64,000 nt of DNA from JBGSQR01 sp964509295. Lineage in GTDB: Bacteria; Desulfobacterota; Desulfuromonadia; Geobacterales; Pseudopelobacteraceae. This document shows positions 9,036 through 18,671 of the stretch, piece after piece. Below the pieces are notes generated by a model. That model worked only from the letters and a program-made list of their open reading frames with translations. It made no database searches and was not told where the DNA came from. The number at the start of each line of letters is the position of its first letter. Position 1 is the stretch's first letter. The stretch covers positions 258,497-322,496 of the forward strand of contig CAZDWS010000004.1 in NCBI GenBank assembly GCA_964509295.1. The letters run 5' to 3'. The position numbers were made by a program, and so were the translations under genes.

Positions 9036-11648
9036 ATGGCAGAACAAACCCCCATGATGAGACAGTATCTGGAGATCAAGTCCGGTTACCCTGACGCGAT
9101 CCTTTTCTTCCGCATGGGGGATTTCTACGAGATGTTTCTGGACGACGCCCTGGTTGCTGCGCGGATTCTGGACATCACCCTGACATCCCGCAATAAGGGG
9201 AGCGGCGACGAAATCCCCTTTTGCGGTGTCCCCTACCATTCCGTTACCCCCTACATCGCAAAACTGATCGAAACCGGCTACAAGGTTGCCATCTGCGAAC
9301 AGGTGGAAGATCCCAAACAGACTAAGGGAATTGTCAAAAGAGAAGTTGTCAGGGTAATTACCCCGGGGTTGCTGATCGAGTCGGAAAGCCTTTCCCCTGA
9401 TGAAAACAATTACCTGCTGGCCCTACATCGTGGTGATCAGGATCGCTGGGGTGTTGCCTGGCTTGACCTTTCAACAGGAGAGTTCCGGGTTACCGAACTT
9501 GGTGGAGCTGCGGCGGCCTCGGCTGAAGCGGTCTGTGTCAATCCCCGTGAAGTACTGGTGGCTGACAATCTTGAAACAGATTCACTGCCGCTTGAACTGC
9601 GTGATTTCCTGACTAACAGGATTATCTCCCGTGCACCGGGCTGGGTTTACGAACGTGATTACACCGCTTCGCTGCTCTGCGGTCAATTTGGGGCCGCTTC
9701 CACTGAAGCACTGGGACTGGACGGAATGTTGACCGGCCAGCTGGCCGCCGGAGCTGCTCTCTATTATCTGCGGGAGAACCGCAAATCTGCCATACCTCAC
9801 ATCAGGGATATTCGCGTCTACCTGCGCTCTGAACACCTGGCACTGGATCCTGCCACCAGACGAAATCTGGAAATCACCGCCACCATGGCCGAAGGACGTA
9901 AATCCGGTTCCCTTCTTGGCTGTCTGGATCGCACCTCAACCGCCATGGGTGCTCGCCGCCTGAAACAATGGCTCAGCTATCCGCTGGTCGGACTGGAGCC
10001 CATACGCCAGCGCCTTGATGCAGTGGAAGAGTTGCTGGAAGGTGGAACAGTCAGGGACGAACTGATTTCAAAGCTGCGCGGCATAGCAGACCTGGAGCGC
10101 CTGAACGGTCGCATCGGCATGGCCAGCGCCGGCGCACGGGACCTGCGTGCCCTGCATGACTCACTGCAGCAGCTTCCTGAACTGCTGGAACGCCTGGAGC
10201 AGTTGCAAGCCCCGCTATTAAAATCCCTGGCTAAAGATATCGACCCACTGGATGACCTGCGCAACATGATACAGGATGGCATTATTGAAAGCCCGCCATT
10301 TTCATTGCGCGAAGGCGGCATTATTGCCATTGGCTACAACGTTGAGTTGGACGAACTGCGCGCCATCAGCAGTGAAGGCAAAGGCTTCATCGCCCGTCTG
10401 GAAGCCCAGGAACGTGCCCGTACCGGGATTTCCACGCTAAAAATCCGCTACAACAGGGTTTTCGGTTACTCCATTGAGATCACCAAGAGCAATCTTGCCT
10501 CTGTTCCACCCGACTACGTCAGACGTCAAACGCTGGCCAACGCCGAGCGTTACATCACGGATGAACTGAAAAACTACGAAGAGAAAGTGCTCGGGGCTGA
10601 AGACCGTATCTGCGACCTTGAATTCACCCTGTTTCAGGAAATCCGTGAACGGGTCGCCGGAGAAGGCAGCCGCATAGCCCGCACTGCCGACGGACTGGCC
10701 GTGCTGGATGTCCTGATATCACTGGCAATTGTGGCTGACGAACGGAATTACTGTAAACCGGTCGTTGATGAGTCGGACGTAATTGACATCAAGGATGGAC
10801 GCCACCCGGTCATTGAAGGTATGAAGCTGGGCGAGCGTTTTGTACCGAATGACACCAGACTGGATGGCGGCGAAAACCAGATCCTGATGATTACCGGCCC
10901 CAATATGGCAGGTAAATCGACCTTCATGCGTCAGGTAGCCCTGATCACTCTGATGGCCCAGACCGGAAGTTTTGTACCGGCAACTGCTGCCCATATCGGT
11001 ATTGCCGACCGGATCTTCACCAGAGTCGGAGCCGGAGACAACCTGGCCCGTGGACAATCCACCTTCATGCTGGAGATGATGGAAGCGGCCAGCATCCTGC
11101 GTAATGCAACACCGCGCAGCCTGATCGTAATGGATGAAATAGGCCGTGGCACATCAACTTTTGACGGTGTCTCCATCGCCTGGGCCGTAGCCGAGTACAT
11201 TCACGACACAGACACCTGCCGTGCCAGAACGCTCTTTGCCACCCATTATCACGAACTGACCGAGCTGACCGTGACACGTGAGAGAATCAGAAATTTCACT
11301 GTGGCGGTACGTGAATGGAATGACCAGGTCATTTTTCTGAGAACCATCATACCGGGCGGCGCTTCCCACTCCTACGGCATTCAGGTGGCAAGACTGGCCG
11401 GTATGCCGTCCGATATAATCGAACGTGCCAAAGAGATACTGCACAACCTGGAAAACGGCGAGTTCGAGGAAGGCGCACCACGCCTGGCCAAGAGCCGTAA
11501 AACGCAATCTAAACCTGAATCACGCCAGTTTTCCCTGTTTGAGCCAACCGAAGACCTGTTGCGGCAAAGGTTGAAAAAACTGAATATATCTGCTATGACA
11601 CCACTGGAAGCTCTTAATCTCCTGGACGAATTGAAGAAAATGGCCTGA
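9036..11648 (+). CDS. mutS: DNA mismatch repair protein MutS
   Basis: An 870-residue MutS1 that recognises mismatches and recruits MutL. The mismatch-binding Phe-x-Glu is in MGDFYEMF near residue 28. The connector, lever and clamp domains follow, then the C-terminal ABC ATPase: Walker A GPNMAGKSTFMRQ, signature region RGQSTFMLEMMEAASIL, Walker B SLIVMDEIGRGTSTFDG and the His of ATHYHEL. A short C-terminal tail carries the tetramer-like segment. The stop overlaps the following amidase ATG by one base, so the two are co-transcribed. Confidence 0.98.
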   Translation: MAEQTPMMRQYLEIKSGYPDAILFFRMGDFYEMFLDDALVAARILDITLTSRNKGSGDEIPFCGVPYHSVTPYIAKLIETGYKVAICEQVEDPKQTKGIVKREVVRVITPGLLIESESLSPDENNYLLALHRGDQDRWGVAWLDLSTGEFRVTELGGAAAASAEAVCVNPREVLVADNLETDSLPLELRDFLTNRIISRAPGWVYERDYTASLLCGQFGAASTEALGLDGMLTGQLAAGAALYYLRENRKSAIPHIRDIRVYLRSEHLALDPATRRNLEITATMAEGRKSGSLLGCLDRTSTAMGARRLKQWLSYPLVGLEPIRQRLDAVEELLEGGTVRDELISKLRGIADLERLNGRIGMASAGARDLRALHDSLQQLPELLERLEQLQAPLLKSLAKDIDPLDDLRNMIQDGIIESPPFSLREGGIIAIGYNVELDELRAISSEGKGFIARLEAQERARTGISTLKIRYNRVFGYSIEITKSNLASVPPDYVRRQTLANAERYITDELKNYEEKVLGAEDRICDLEFTLFQEIRERVAGEGSRIARTADGLAVLDVLISLAIVADERNYCKPVVDESDVIDIKDGRHPVIEGMKLGERFVPNDTRLDGGENQILMITGPNMAGKSTFMRQVALITLMAQTGSFVPATAAHIGIADRIFTRVGAGDNLARGQSTFMLEMMEAASILRNATPRSLIVMDEIGRGTSTFDGVSIAWAVAEYIHDTDTCRARTLFATHYHELTELTVTRERIRNFTVAVREWNDQVIFLRTIIPGGASHSYGIQVARLAGMPSDIIERAKEILHNLENGEFEEGAPRLAKSRKTQSKPESRQFSLFEPTEDLLRQRLKKLNISAMTPLEALNLLDELKKMA

Positions 11649-12910
11649 TGAAAAGACTTCTCACCTCCATAATCTATTTGATGCTCTTTTGCCTGCTGGC
11701 TCCTATGCAAGCTGAAGCGGCTAAAAAGAAAACCAAAAAACCGGTTTTTGTACAACATACTTCCGCCGCCAGCCGTCCTCTAGCTGTACTGAGTGACATC
11801 AAACACTGGTCAAACCCCGACTACACACGCGTTTCTCTGGAGCTGGACAAGGACACAACCTGGGAAGCCCATGAACTGGGTAAAGGTACTCCTGGCAAAC
11901 CTGGCCGTGTTTATATTGATATAAATCGATCCAGACTAGGCAGAAGTGTAAAGGATATTACTATTGGCGACGGCCTGCTAAAAGGAGCCCGCGTCGGACA
12001 ATACAGAAATGATGTGGTTCGGGTTGTCCTTGACACCGAAAATATCAAGGATTTTAAAATTTTCCCCCTCTCCGATCCGGCCCGGCTGATCATCGATGTT
12101 CGTGGTGATCGCCGAGCAGAAATTTCACGACTGGAAGCTTCCATCAGTGCTGTTCACGAACCGGTTCCAGAAAAAAAACGTGAAGAAGTCCCTATTATTG
12201 AACGCAAGGTAAAACCGGTTCAAAAAAACACCATCTCCAAGATCCGCAGAATAGTTGTAGACCCCGGCCATGGAGGACATGACCCTGGAGCAATCGGTTC
12301 CAGCGGTTTACAGGAAAAGGATGTCGTACTTGCCATAGGCCTGAAGCTGCGAGAGCTGCTCAGAGACGAACTCGGCCTGGATGTGGTCATGACCCGTTCT
12401 ACAGATGTGTTCATTCCGCTGGAGGAACGCACCGCCATTGCAAACAAGGTAAATGCAGACCTGTTTGTTTCCGTGCACGCAAATGCTGCTGCCAACCGCA
12501 ACGCCTCAGGCATCGAAACCTATTACCTCAACCTGGCAAAAACCGAGAAATCTGCTCAGCTGGCTGCGAAAGAGAACGGCACCTCACTGGAAAAAGTCAG
12601 CGTCCTTCAGGCAATCCTGTTTGATCTCATGGCCAATTACAAACTCAATGACTCAGCCCACCTGGCCGAAGAAATCCAAAAATCGCTTCACAAAAAAGTT
12701 AAAGGCCATTATGCGGATGTTAAAAACCTGGGGGTTAAACAGGGACCTTTTTACGTTCTGGTAGGCGCCACCATGCCGAGTATTCTGGTTGAAACAGCTT
12801 TCCTGAGCAACGCCCAGGAAGAGGCACGCATGAAAAAACAGTCCTATCTGGATATGAATGCCGAAGGAATCATGGAAGGTGTCCGCAGCTATATCTCCAC
12901 CCTTAAGTAA
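11648..12910 (+). CDS. N-acetylmuramoyl-L-alanine amidase (AmiC-like, AMIN domain)
   Basis: A periplasmic zinc amidase of 420 residues that cleaves the peptide from MurNAc during septum splitting. A signal peptide (about residues 1-24, ending AEAA) is followed by an AMIN septal-targeting domain (about 35-165) with a Lys/Glu-rich linker, and then the Amidase_3 domain (about 195-415). Zinc ligands are visible in DPGHGGHDPG (His), SGLQEKD (Glu) and SVHANA (His); the catalytic Glu is in ILVETAFLSN. Its ATG overlaps the mutS stop by one base. Confidence 0.95.
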   Translation: MKRLLTSIIYLMLFCLLAPMQAEAAKKKTKKPVFVQHTSAASRPLAVLSDIKHWSNPDYTRVSLELDKDTTWEAHELGKGTPGKPGRVYIDINRSRLGRSVKDITIGDGLLKGARVGQYRNDVVRVVLDTENIKDFKIFPLSDPARLIIDVRGDRRAEISRLEASISAVHEPVPEKKREEVPIIERKVKPVQKNTISKIRRIVVDPGHGGHDPGAIGSSGLQEKDVVLAIGLKLRELLRDELGLDVVMTRSTDVFIPLEERTAIANKVNADLFVSVHANAAANRNASGIETYYLNLAKTEKSAQLAAKENGTSLEKVSVLQAILFDLMANYKLNDSAHLAEEIQKSLHKKVKGHYADVKNLGVKQGPFYVLVGATMPSILVETAFLSNAQEEARMKKQSYLDMNAEGIMEGVRSYISTLK

Positions 12911-12920
12911 CCACCATTAC

Positions 12921-13961
12921 ATGCGAATTGCCATCATATCACCCTACTCAACCGGCCCTACACGCGGAAACATAATCACCGTCCAACGTATTACACGCCA
13001 TCTGGAAGATTCAGGAATCACAGTCCTGCAGTTGCCGGCAGACAGTTTGTCGCCAGACGAAATGTTGAGTCGACTTCAATCTTTTTCTCCTGACATTCTC
13101 CACGCCTTTCATGCCTACCACTGCGGCCCGATTGCACAATATCTGGCATCAAAACTCCGTAAGCCGTATATTATTTCAATCACCGGCAGTGACATCAATG
13201 AACCGGCGTTCCGAAAGCACCCTTCAACAGCCAGCGCACTTGCTGAAACCGCTTCTATAATCTGCTTTGATCAAAATTGTACTGAAACCGTAAAATCATA
13301 TTTTCCCGGAACCCCGGATAAACTTGCCATAATTCCTCAGGGTTCTGAACCTCTGCCCTTAACAAATATTCCCTTTCCCGGAATAGCTGACGATGCCTTT
13401 GTACTGCTGCTGCCAGCCACTCTAAGACCTGTCAAGCAGGTCGAATTCGCCATCACCGCATCTGCAGCGCTGACTTCAAGCATAAAAAAACTCCAGCTGG
13501 TAATTGCCGGTGGCGCTGTTGATGCCGCTTACACAGAAAAAATTGAACGGCTACTGGCAATATATCCCCATGCAGTCCGGGTCGGCGACATTGCTCATGA
13601 CAGGATGGGAGATTTATATGACCGGGCCGATATAGTATTGAACTGTTCTGAGTATGAAGAGATGCCTAACAGCCTGCTTGAAGCCATGATGTTGGGCCGC
13701 CCTGTACTGGCTGCTGATATCGGCGGCAACCGATCACTGATTTCCCACGGCAATACCGGTTGGCTATACCGCGGAGAATCTGACTTTCAAAAAATGATTC
13801 AGCACCTGTACACATCCCCGGATACATGTAGTAAAATCGGCAAACAGGCAAAACAACATATTTCTAATAACTTTTCTTCTGCAACGGAATCAAAGCTACA
13901 TATCAATCTATACAAAACAATTCTTTTGAAAAAATCTTTAGCTGAGACAGTTAATTCCTAG
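12921..13961 (+). CDS. Glycosyltransferase family 4 (GT-B)
   Basis: A 346-residue GT-B glycosyltransferase. The N-terminal domain starts MRIAIISPYSTGPTRGN. The C-terminal Glycos_transf_1 domain carries the E-x7-E nucleotide-sugar motif in EYEEMPNSLLEAMMLGRP, followed by VLAADIGGN. The start ATG at 12921 is chosen because it gives the conserved Rossmann start; an upstream in-frame ATG at 12858 lies inside the amidase gene. It follows the amidase by 10 bp, as part of the mutS operon. Acceptor and sugar cannot be told; envelope polysaccharide is likely. Confidence 0.85.
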   Translation: MRIAIISPYSTGPTRGNIITVQRITRHLEDSGITVLQLPADSLSPDEMLSRLQSFSPDILHAFHAYHCGPIAQYLASKLRKPYIISITGSDINEPAFRKHPSTASALAETASIICFDQNCTETVKSYFPGTPDKLAIIPQGSEPLPLTNIPFPGIADDAFVLLLPATLRPVKQVEFAITASAALTSSIKKLQLVIAGGAVDAAYTEKIERLLAIYPHAVRVGDIAHDRMGDLYDRADIVLNCSEYEEMPNSLLEAMMLGRPVLAADIGGNRSLISHGNTGWLYRGESDFQKMIQHLYTSPDTCSKIGKQAKQHISNNFSSATESKLHINLYKTILLKKSLAETVNS

Positions 13962-14043
13962 AAAACACATGAGATAGAATATGGATTTAAGTATGTTTTG
14001 TGATATCATTAAAACAGCTGCAATACCATTTCAGGAGGTTGCC

Positions 14044-14694
14044 ATGCTTGTAGCAAATCGTATGACTCTTCACCCTTTTACCGTTTCACCACACAACACC
14101 GTAGCAAATGCCATGACCATAATGCGGGAGAAAAAAGTTCGTCGACTGCCGGTAATTGACAGTGCCGGTCATCTGGTGGGTATTGTTTCAGATGATGACA
14201 TCTTCAAGGCCTCACCCTCTCCTGCAACGACACTTGCAAAATGGGAAATCCCTGAACTGCTGGACAAACTGACAATTGATAAAATCATGGTCACAAATGT
14301 CGTATCGATCCCTGAAGACACGCCTCTGGAAGATGCAGCCCGCATCATGGCTGACCACAAGATCGGGGGTCTTCCGGTAATGAGAGGCACTGAACTGGTG
14401 GGCATTATCACCGAATCAGATCTGTTCAAGGTATTGCTGCAACTATTGGGTGGACGTAGGCCCGGCGTTCGCATAACGGTTACAACTGCAGGTGATAAGG
14501 GAACAGTAGCCAAGATCACTTCCGCTATTTTCGGAGCGGGGGGAAACATTGTAGGGTTCGGATTCAGTGAACGCGAAGAAACAAATGATACCGAATGGGT
14601 TATCACCTTCAAGGTGCAGGACATTTCAAAAGACAAGCTGATGGAGATCATTAAGCCTGTAGTCAAAACAATTATCGACGTGCGTGAAACCTAA
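14044..14694 (+). CDS. Tandem CBS domain protein with C-terminal ACT domain (AcuB-like)
   Basis: A 216-residue cytoplasmic protein with two CBS domains: about 1-60 (RMTLHPFTVSPHNTVANAM, VRRLPVID) and about 78-135 (IMVTNVVSIPEDTPLEDAA, GGLPVM). An ACT-like domain (about 140-216; VRITVTTAGDKGTVAKITSAI) follows. CBS pairs bind adenosyl ligands (AMP, ATP or SAM) and ACT domains bind amino acids, so this is probably a small-molecule sensor. The layout resembles AcuB. The start at 14044 is chosen for AGGAGG at 14033-14038; the in-frame ATG at 13981 would add 21 residues with no support. Confidence 0.85.
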   Translation: MLVANRMTLHPFTVSPHNTVANAMTIMREKKVRRLPVIDSAGHLVGIVSDDDIFKASPSPATTLAKWEIPELLDKLTIDKIMVTNVVSIPEDTPLEDAARIMADHKIGGLPVMRGTELVGIITESDLFKVLLQLLGGRRPGVRITVTTAGDKGTVAKITSAIFGAGGNIVGFGFSEREETNDTEWVITFKVQDISKDKLMEIIKPVVKTIIDVRET

Positions 14695-14743
14695 TATTGC
14701 AACCGTAAGAAGACCTTTCACAACAATTAATATTTGCAGTCAG

Positions 14744-14777
14744 AAGGGCGCTACCCATGGGTAGCGCCCTTTTCTTT
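14744..14777 (+). terminator. Rho-independent terminator
   Basis: A perfect 13-bp inverted repeat (14744-14756 and 14759-14771, AAGGGCGCTACCC and its complement) followed by TTTTCTTTT, 50 bp after the CBS-ACT stop. Confidence 0.92.
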
Positions 14778-15179
14778 TCTATCTTCTGCCTGCCATAAAA
14801 ATCCATCCAACTATTTTTCCGAATTTACCGCTCAATATCAATTCAATAATAACAATTATGTTTCAATATACATAATATCTGACAAATAAAATTTTTACTT
14901 TTATATATGTCAGATATTTTTTGCACTTAAATTCATAATACTAACTAATATGTTTTACGTGATCTTTACATGTATTAATTAATTTAATATTTATATCGAA
15001 TACTTATTTTTTTTTATACAATTACAATATTAAATTTTATATTTGTATTAAACTACATAAATCTCTATTTTTATTATATTTTTGTACCAATAAACACAAT
15101 ATAAACACAATTCAACGGTAATTTAATGCAATCTCTCTAAAATAAAAGTAAAATAAATAATAAACTAAACGTAATCGAT
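14778..15179. other. AT-rich intergenic region
   Basis: About 400 bp with no credible gene and a base composition far more AT-rich than its surroundings. It holds an 11-bp inverted repeat, AATATCTGACA (14874-14884) with TGTCAGATATT (14908-14918), and several poly-T/TATA tracts that could act as promoters for the next gene. The shift in composition suggests the DNA arrived with the ATPase gene at 15219. Confidence 0.6.
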
Positions 15180-15218
15180 ATGTTGACAAATATAAAATTA
15201 TTATATATTTTTGCATTC

Positions 15219-16406
15219 ATGTATATTAAAAGGCAGCTTTCTGATACACTCAAAAAAGCTATTGCTCAGTTTCCTGCAGTGCTGGTAACCGGCCCTCGAC
15301 AGGCAGGCAAAACCACGTTCTTACGGAATGAAATTGAGGAAGGTTTTGCCTATGTTACTTTTGATGACCCGATTGAGCGATCTTTTGCACTGAATGACCC
15401 AAACGGCTTCCTTGACCGCTTTGGCGACAAAACAGTAATTCTTGATGAAATCCAGTATGTGCCGGAATTGTTGCCATCCCTTAAACTTCGAATTGATAAT
15501 GATCGCAAACGCAATGGCCGTTGGCTGCTGACCGGATCACAGCAGTTTCACCTGATGCGCAATGTGGACGAGACACTGGCTGGCCGGGTTGCAATTTTAG
15601 ACTTGCTGCCATTGAGTATTAAAGAGCAGTTTGGGCAAATACCACTAACCCTGGAAAGCACTCTCTGGAACGGCTGCTACCCGGAACTGGCCCTGCATCC
15701 GGAAAAACGTGACCTGTGGCTACGTTCATACATGCAGACCTATGTAGAACGTGACGTTCGTCAACTGCAAAACATCCGTGACACAAGGGCCTTCGAACAT
15801 TTTGTATCAATGGCCTGTGCGCTACACGCCCGGGAGTTTAACAGTGCCAGCTTTTCACGACAGACAGGCATCACGCTGCCAACAGCAAAAGCATGGGCTG
15901 GAGTACTTGAAGCATCATACCTGGCATACATACTGCCGCCATATTTCAACCACTTGGGAAAACGGGTTACCAAGGCCCCAAAACTTTACATGACCGACCC
16001 GTCCATTGCCTGCTACCTGACTCGCCAACCAAACGGGGAAGCCGCTTTATCCGGAGCAATGGGACCGGCACTATTTGAAGGATTGGTTGTGATTGAGGCG
16101 GTAAAAGCATTCACAAATGCCGGAAAAAAACCTGCTCTCTGGTACTGGAGATCCCATGACGGGCTGGAAGTCAGCCTTATAATTCAGTCAGGTGGGAAAA
16201 TAATTCCAATTGAAATTGCATTGACTACAACACCCGGGACAGCCCATCTGACCGGTCTCAAAAAATTACGCAAACTGGCTGGAGAAGAAGCCTGCGAAGC
16301 CGGAATACTGGTCTGCCGGATTCCACAAGAGCAACCAATGGCCCACGGCATAAATGCAATACCATGGTGGGAGTTTCCGGCATGGATAAGCGGGAGAATT
16401 TCATGA
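15219..16406 (+). CDS. AAA+ ATPase of the DUF4143 family
   Basis: A 395-residue ATPase. Walker A is VTGPRQAGKTTFL (near residue 25), Walker B is TVILDEIQYVPEL, sensor-like LLTGSQQF follows, then a C-terminal DUF4143 nuclease-like domain (about 190-390; KAPKLYMTDPSIACYL, WYWRSHDGLEVSLII). This is a widespread accessory family with no settled function; toxin-antitoxin, defence or mobile-element roles have been proposed. ATG 15219 gives the usual N-terminus MYIKRQL; ATG 15180 is an alternative. It is preceded by 400 bp of AT-rich DNA and overlaps rsmI by 4 nt (ATGA). Confidence 0.85.
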   Translation: MYIKRQLSDTLKKAIAQFPAVLVTGPRQAGKTTFLRNEIEEGFAYVTFDDPIERSFALNDPNGFLDRFGDKTVILDEIQYVPELLPSLKLRIDNDRKRNGRWLLTGSQQFHLMRNVDETLAGRVAILDLLPLSIKEQFGQIPLTLESTLWNGCYPELALHPEKRDLWLRSYMQTYVERDVRQLQNIRDTRAFEHFVSMACALHAREFNSASFSRQTGITLPTAKAWAGVLEASYLAYILPPYFNHLGKRVTKAPKLYMTDPSIACYLTRQPNGEAALSGAMGPALFEGLVVIEAVKAFTNAGKKPALWYWRSHDGLEVSLIIQSGGKIIPIEIALTTTPGTAHLTGLKKLRKLAGEEACEAGILVCRIPQEQPMAHGINAIPWWEFPAWISGRIS

Positions 16407-17248
16407 GCGGCATTCTCTACATAGTCTCAACTCCAATAGGAAACCTGGAGGACATTACTTACCGGGCCGTGCGCATATTAAGTGAAGTCGACTTGATTGC
16501 AGCTGAAGACACGCGCCACTCGCTGAAACTATTAAATCACTTCAACATCAGTAAGCCTTTGACGTCATATTACGACCATAATCAGCAACTGAAGGGCGAG
16601 CGGATTTTATCAAACCTGAGACAAGGTAAAAATGTAGCCCTTGTCTCTGATGCCGGAACACCTTGCGTATCGGATCCGGGGTACCATCTGGTACGTGATG
16701 CACTTTCGGAAGGGATTCAGGTCATCCCCATACCTGGATGCTGCGCCGCCATTACAGCCCTGTCAGGCGCAGGACTACCCAGCGATAACTTTACTTTTGC
16801 CGGTTTCCCTCCGGCCAGACAAGGAAAGCGGCGCACCTTCCTGGCTGGTTTGGCAGAAACAACCGGCACTTTAATTCTCTATGAAGCGCCTCATCGCCTG
16901 GAGAGTACACTATCCGACATGTATGAAGTGCTGGGTGACCGCCAGATTGCCATTGCCAGAGAACTTACCAAGATTTATGAGGAATTTATCCTTGGCACCG
17001 TATCCGAAGTAATTACGGCTGTTTCACAGGCAAAAGTACGTGGCGAAGTAGTAATCCTGATCGCCCCCGGTGAAGCAACCACAAAAGAAGTCGAATCTCT
17101 GGACTCTGTGCTGGACCGTTTATTGAATAAAGAGGGCCTGTCAATTAAAGATGCAGCAAAAAAAACTGCTGAAATCACAGGTGTTTCACGTAATGAAGCC
17201 TATTCAAAAGCGCTCAAAGCCAGAGAAGATGAGGATTCACTAAAATAG
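16403..17248 (+). CDS. rsmI: 16S rRNA (cytidine(1402)-2'-O)-methyltransferase
   Basis: A SAM-dependent enzyme of the tetrapyrrole-methylase fold, 281 residues, that 2'-O-methylates C1402 in the 16S decoding centre. Signatures are LYIVSTPIGNLEDITYRA at the start, the AAEDTRH segment, LVSDAGTPCVSDPG and the FAGFPPARQGKR region. The start ATG at 16403 follows GGGAGA and overlaps the stop of the upstream ATPase (ATGA), so it is translationally coupled to that gene. The in-frame codons from 16364 belong to the ATPase reading region and are rejected. Confidence 0.95.
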   Translation: MSGILYIVSTPIGNLEDITYRAVRILSEVDLIAAEDTRHSLKLLNHFNISKPLTSYYDHNQQLKGERILSNLRQGKNVALVSDAGTPCVSDPGYHLVRDALSEGIQVIPIPGCCAAITALSGAGLPSDNFTFAGFPPARQGKRRTFLAGLAETTGTLILYEAPHRLESTLSDMYEVLGDRQIAIARELTKIYEEFILGTVSEVITAVSQAKVRGEVVILIAPGEATTKEVESLDSVLDRLLNKEGLSIKDAAKKTAEITGVSRNEAYSKALKAREDEDSLK

Positions 17249-17311
17249 CCTTGGAATTACAACAGGATATGTGATATTTTTTAAAGTCTGACCTTGATAG
17301 GGGATTAAAAC

Positions 17312-18670
17312 ATGAAAATCTGCATTTTCGGCGCCGGATACGTAGGTCTGGTAGCAGCCGCCTGCTTCGCAGAAAGCGGTAACACCGTCATTACGGTTGA
17401 TATTGATGAATCAAGAATTGAAACCCTGAAACAGGGGATCATACCCATATACGAGCCAGGCCTGAAGGACATGATCCTGCGTAACCAGACAGAAGGTCGT
17501 CTCACATTTACCACTGACGCCACAAGCGCCATCCAGTCCTCACTAATCAGTTTTATTGCAGTTGGTACCCCGCCTGGCGAAGACGGCTCCGCCGACTTGA
17601 AATATGTTCTTGGTGTAGCTCGTGAAATCGGTCGCAGCATGAGCGGCTACAAGATTATTGTTGATAAATCAACCGTACCGGTCGGTACGGCTGACAAGGT
17701 GAGAATCGCCATCCAGGAAGAGCTGGACAAGCGCCAGATCGATCTGGAATTCGATGTAGTTTCAAATCCGGAGTTTTTGAAGGAAGGCGCGGCAATCGAA
17801 GACTTCATGAAACCGGACCGGGTTGTTATCGGAACCGACAACGTCCGTACTGCCGAGATCATGAAAGAGCTTTATGACCCATTCATGCGCAAACATAACA
17901 GAATGATCGTCATGGACATCCGCAGTGCGGAAATGACCAAATATGCCGCCAATGCCATGCTGGCCACACGAATTTCTTTCATGAACCAAGTCGCCGGACT
18001 CTGCGAGCGCATGGGTGCCGATGTTGCCGCCGTCCGTGAAGGAATCGGTTCCGATTCACGAATCGGCTATGACTTTCTATTTCCCGGTCCAGGTTACGGC
18101 GGTTCCTGTTTTCCCAAAGATGTCAAGGCCATGATCATGACCGCCGAGGAATGCAACTACGACTTTCTACTGCTCAAGGCAGTTGAAGATGTTAACGAAC
18201 GTCAGAAAAAGGTTTTGGCAGACAAACTGATCAAGACGCTAGGTTCACCAGACCAGGAAAAACCGCTCACCGGCAGGACAATTGCCTGCTGGGGCCTGGC
18301 ATTCAAACCACGAACAGATGACATGCGGGAAGCACCTTCCATCACAATCATCGAGCGCCTGCTGGCTGCCGGAGCCACTGTCCGCGCCCATGACCCTGAA
18401 GCAATTTCGGAAGCGAAAAAAGTTTTTGGTGATCGCATTGAATACAGCCAGAACCAGTATGATATTCTGGACAACGCTGATGCCCTGGCTGTAATTACTG
18501 ACTGGAACGAATACCGCAACCCTGATTTTGACAGAATCAAGGCAGCATTAAAGTCCCCTCTGATTGTGGATGGCCGCAATCTCTACAAACCAGGTCGTCT
18601 CGCTGCCAGCGGTTTCAGCTACATTCCACTTGGCCGCTGCGGAGTAGGTATCTGCTCGGAGGGAAAATAA
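17312..18670 (+). CDS. ugd: UDP-glucose 6-dehydrogenase
   Basis: Oxidises UDP-glucose twice with NAD+ to UDP-glucuronate. The 452-residue protein has the N-terminal NAD-binding site FGAGYVGLVAAACF. The catalytic Cys lies in PGPGYGGSCFPKD (near residue 270), and WGLAFKPRTDDMREAPS opens the UDP-binding domain. It is the first gene of a tight operon: the next gene begins after one base and encodes the decarboxylase that uses its product, so the pair makes UDP-xylose for envelope glycans. Confidence 0.96.
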   Translation: MKICIFGAGYVGLVAAACFAESGNTVITVDIDESRIETLKQGIIPIYEPGLKDMILRNQTEGRLTFTTDATSAIQSSLISFIAVGTPPGEDGSADLKYVLGVAREIGRSMSGYKIIVDKSTVPVGTADKVRIAIQEELDKRQIDLEFDVVSNPEFLKEGAAIEDFMKPDRVVIGTDNVRTAEIMKELYDPFMRKHNRMIVMDIRSAEMTKYAANAMLATRISFMNQVAGLCERMGADVAAVREGIGSDSRIGYDFLFPGPGYGGSCFPKDVKAMIMTAEECNYDFLLLKAVEDVNERQKKVLADKLIKTLGSPDQEKPLTGRTIACWGLAFKPRTDDMREAPSITIIERLLAAGATVRAHDPEAISEAKKVFGDRIEYSQNQYDILDNADALAVITDWNEYRNPDFDRIKAALKSPLIVDGRNLYKPGRLAASGFSYIPLGRCGVGICSEGK

Positions 18671-18671
18671 C

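Noticed and set aside
14874..14918. Inverted repeat as a terminator or small RNA
   Set aside because: 11-bp arms with a 23-nt AT loop lie in very AT-rich DNA. Such repeats arise by chance and no T-run or promoter points to a transcript.
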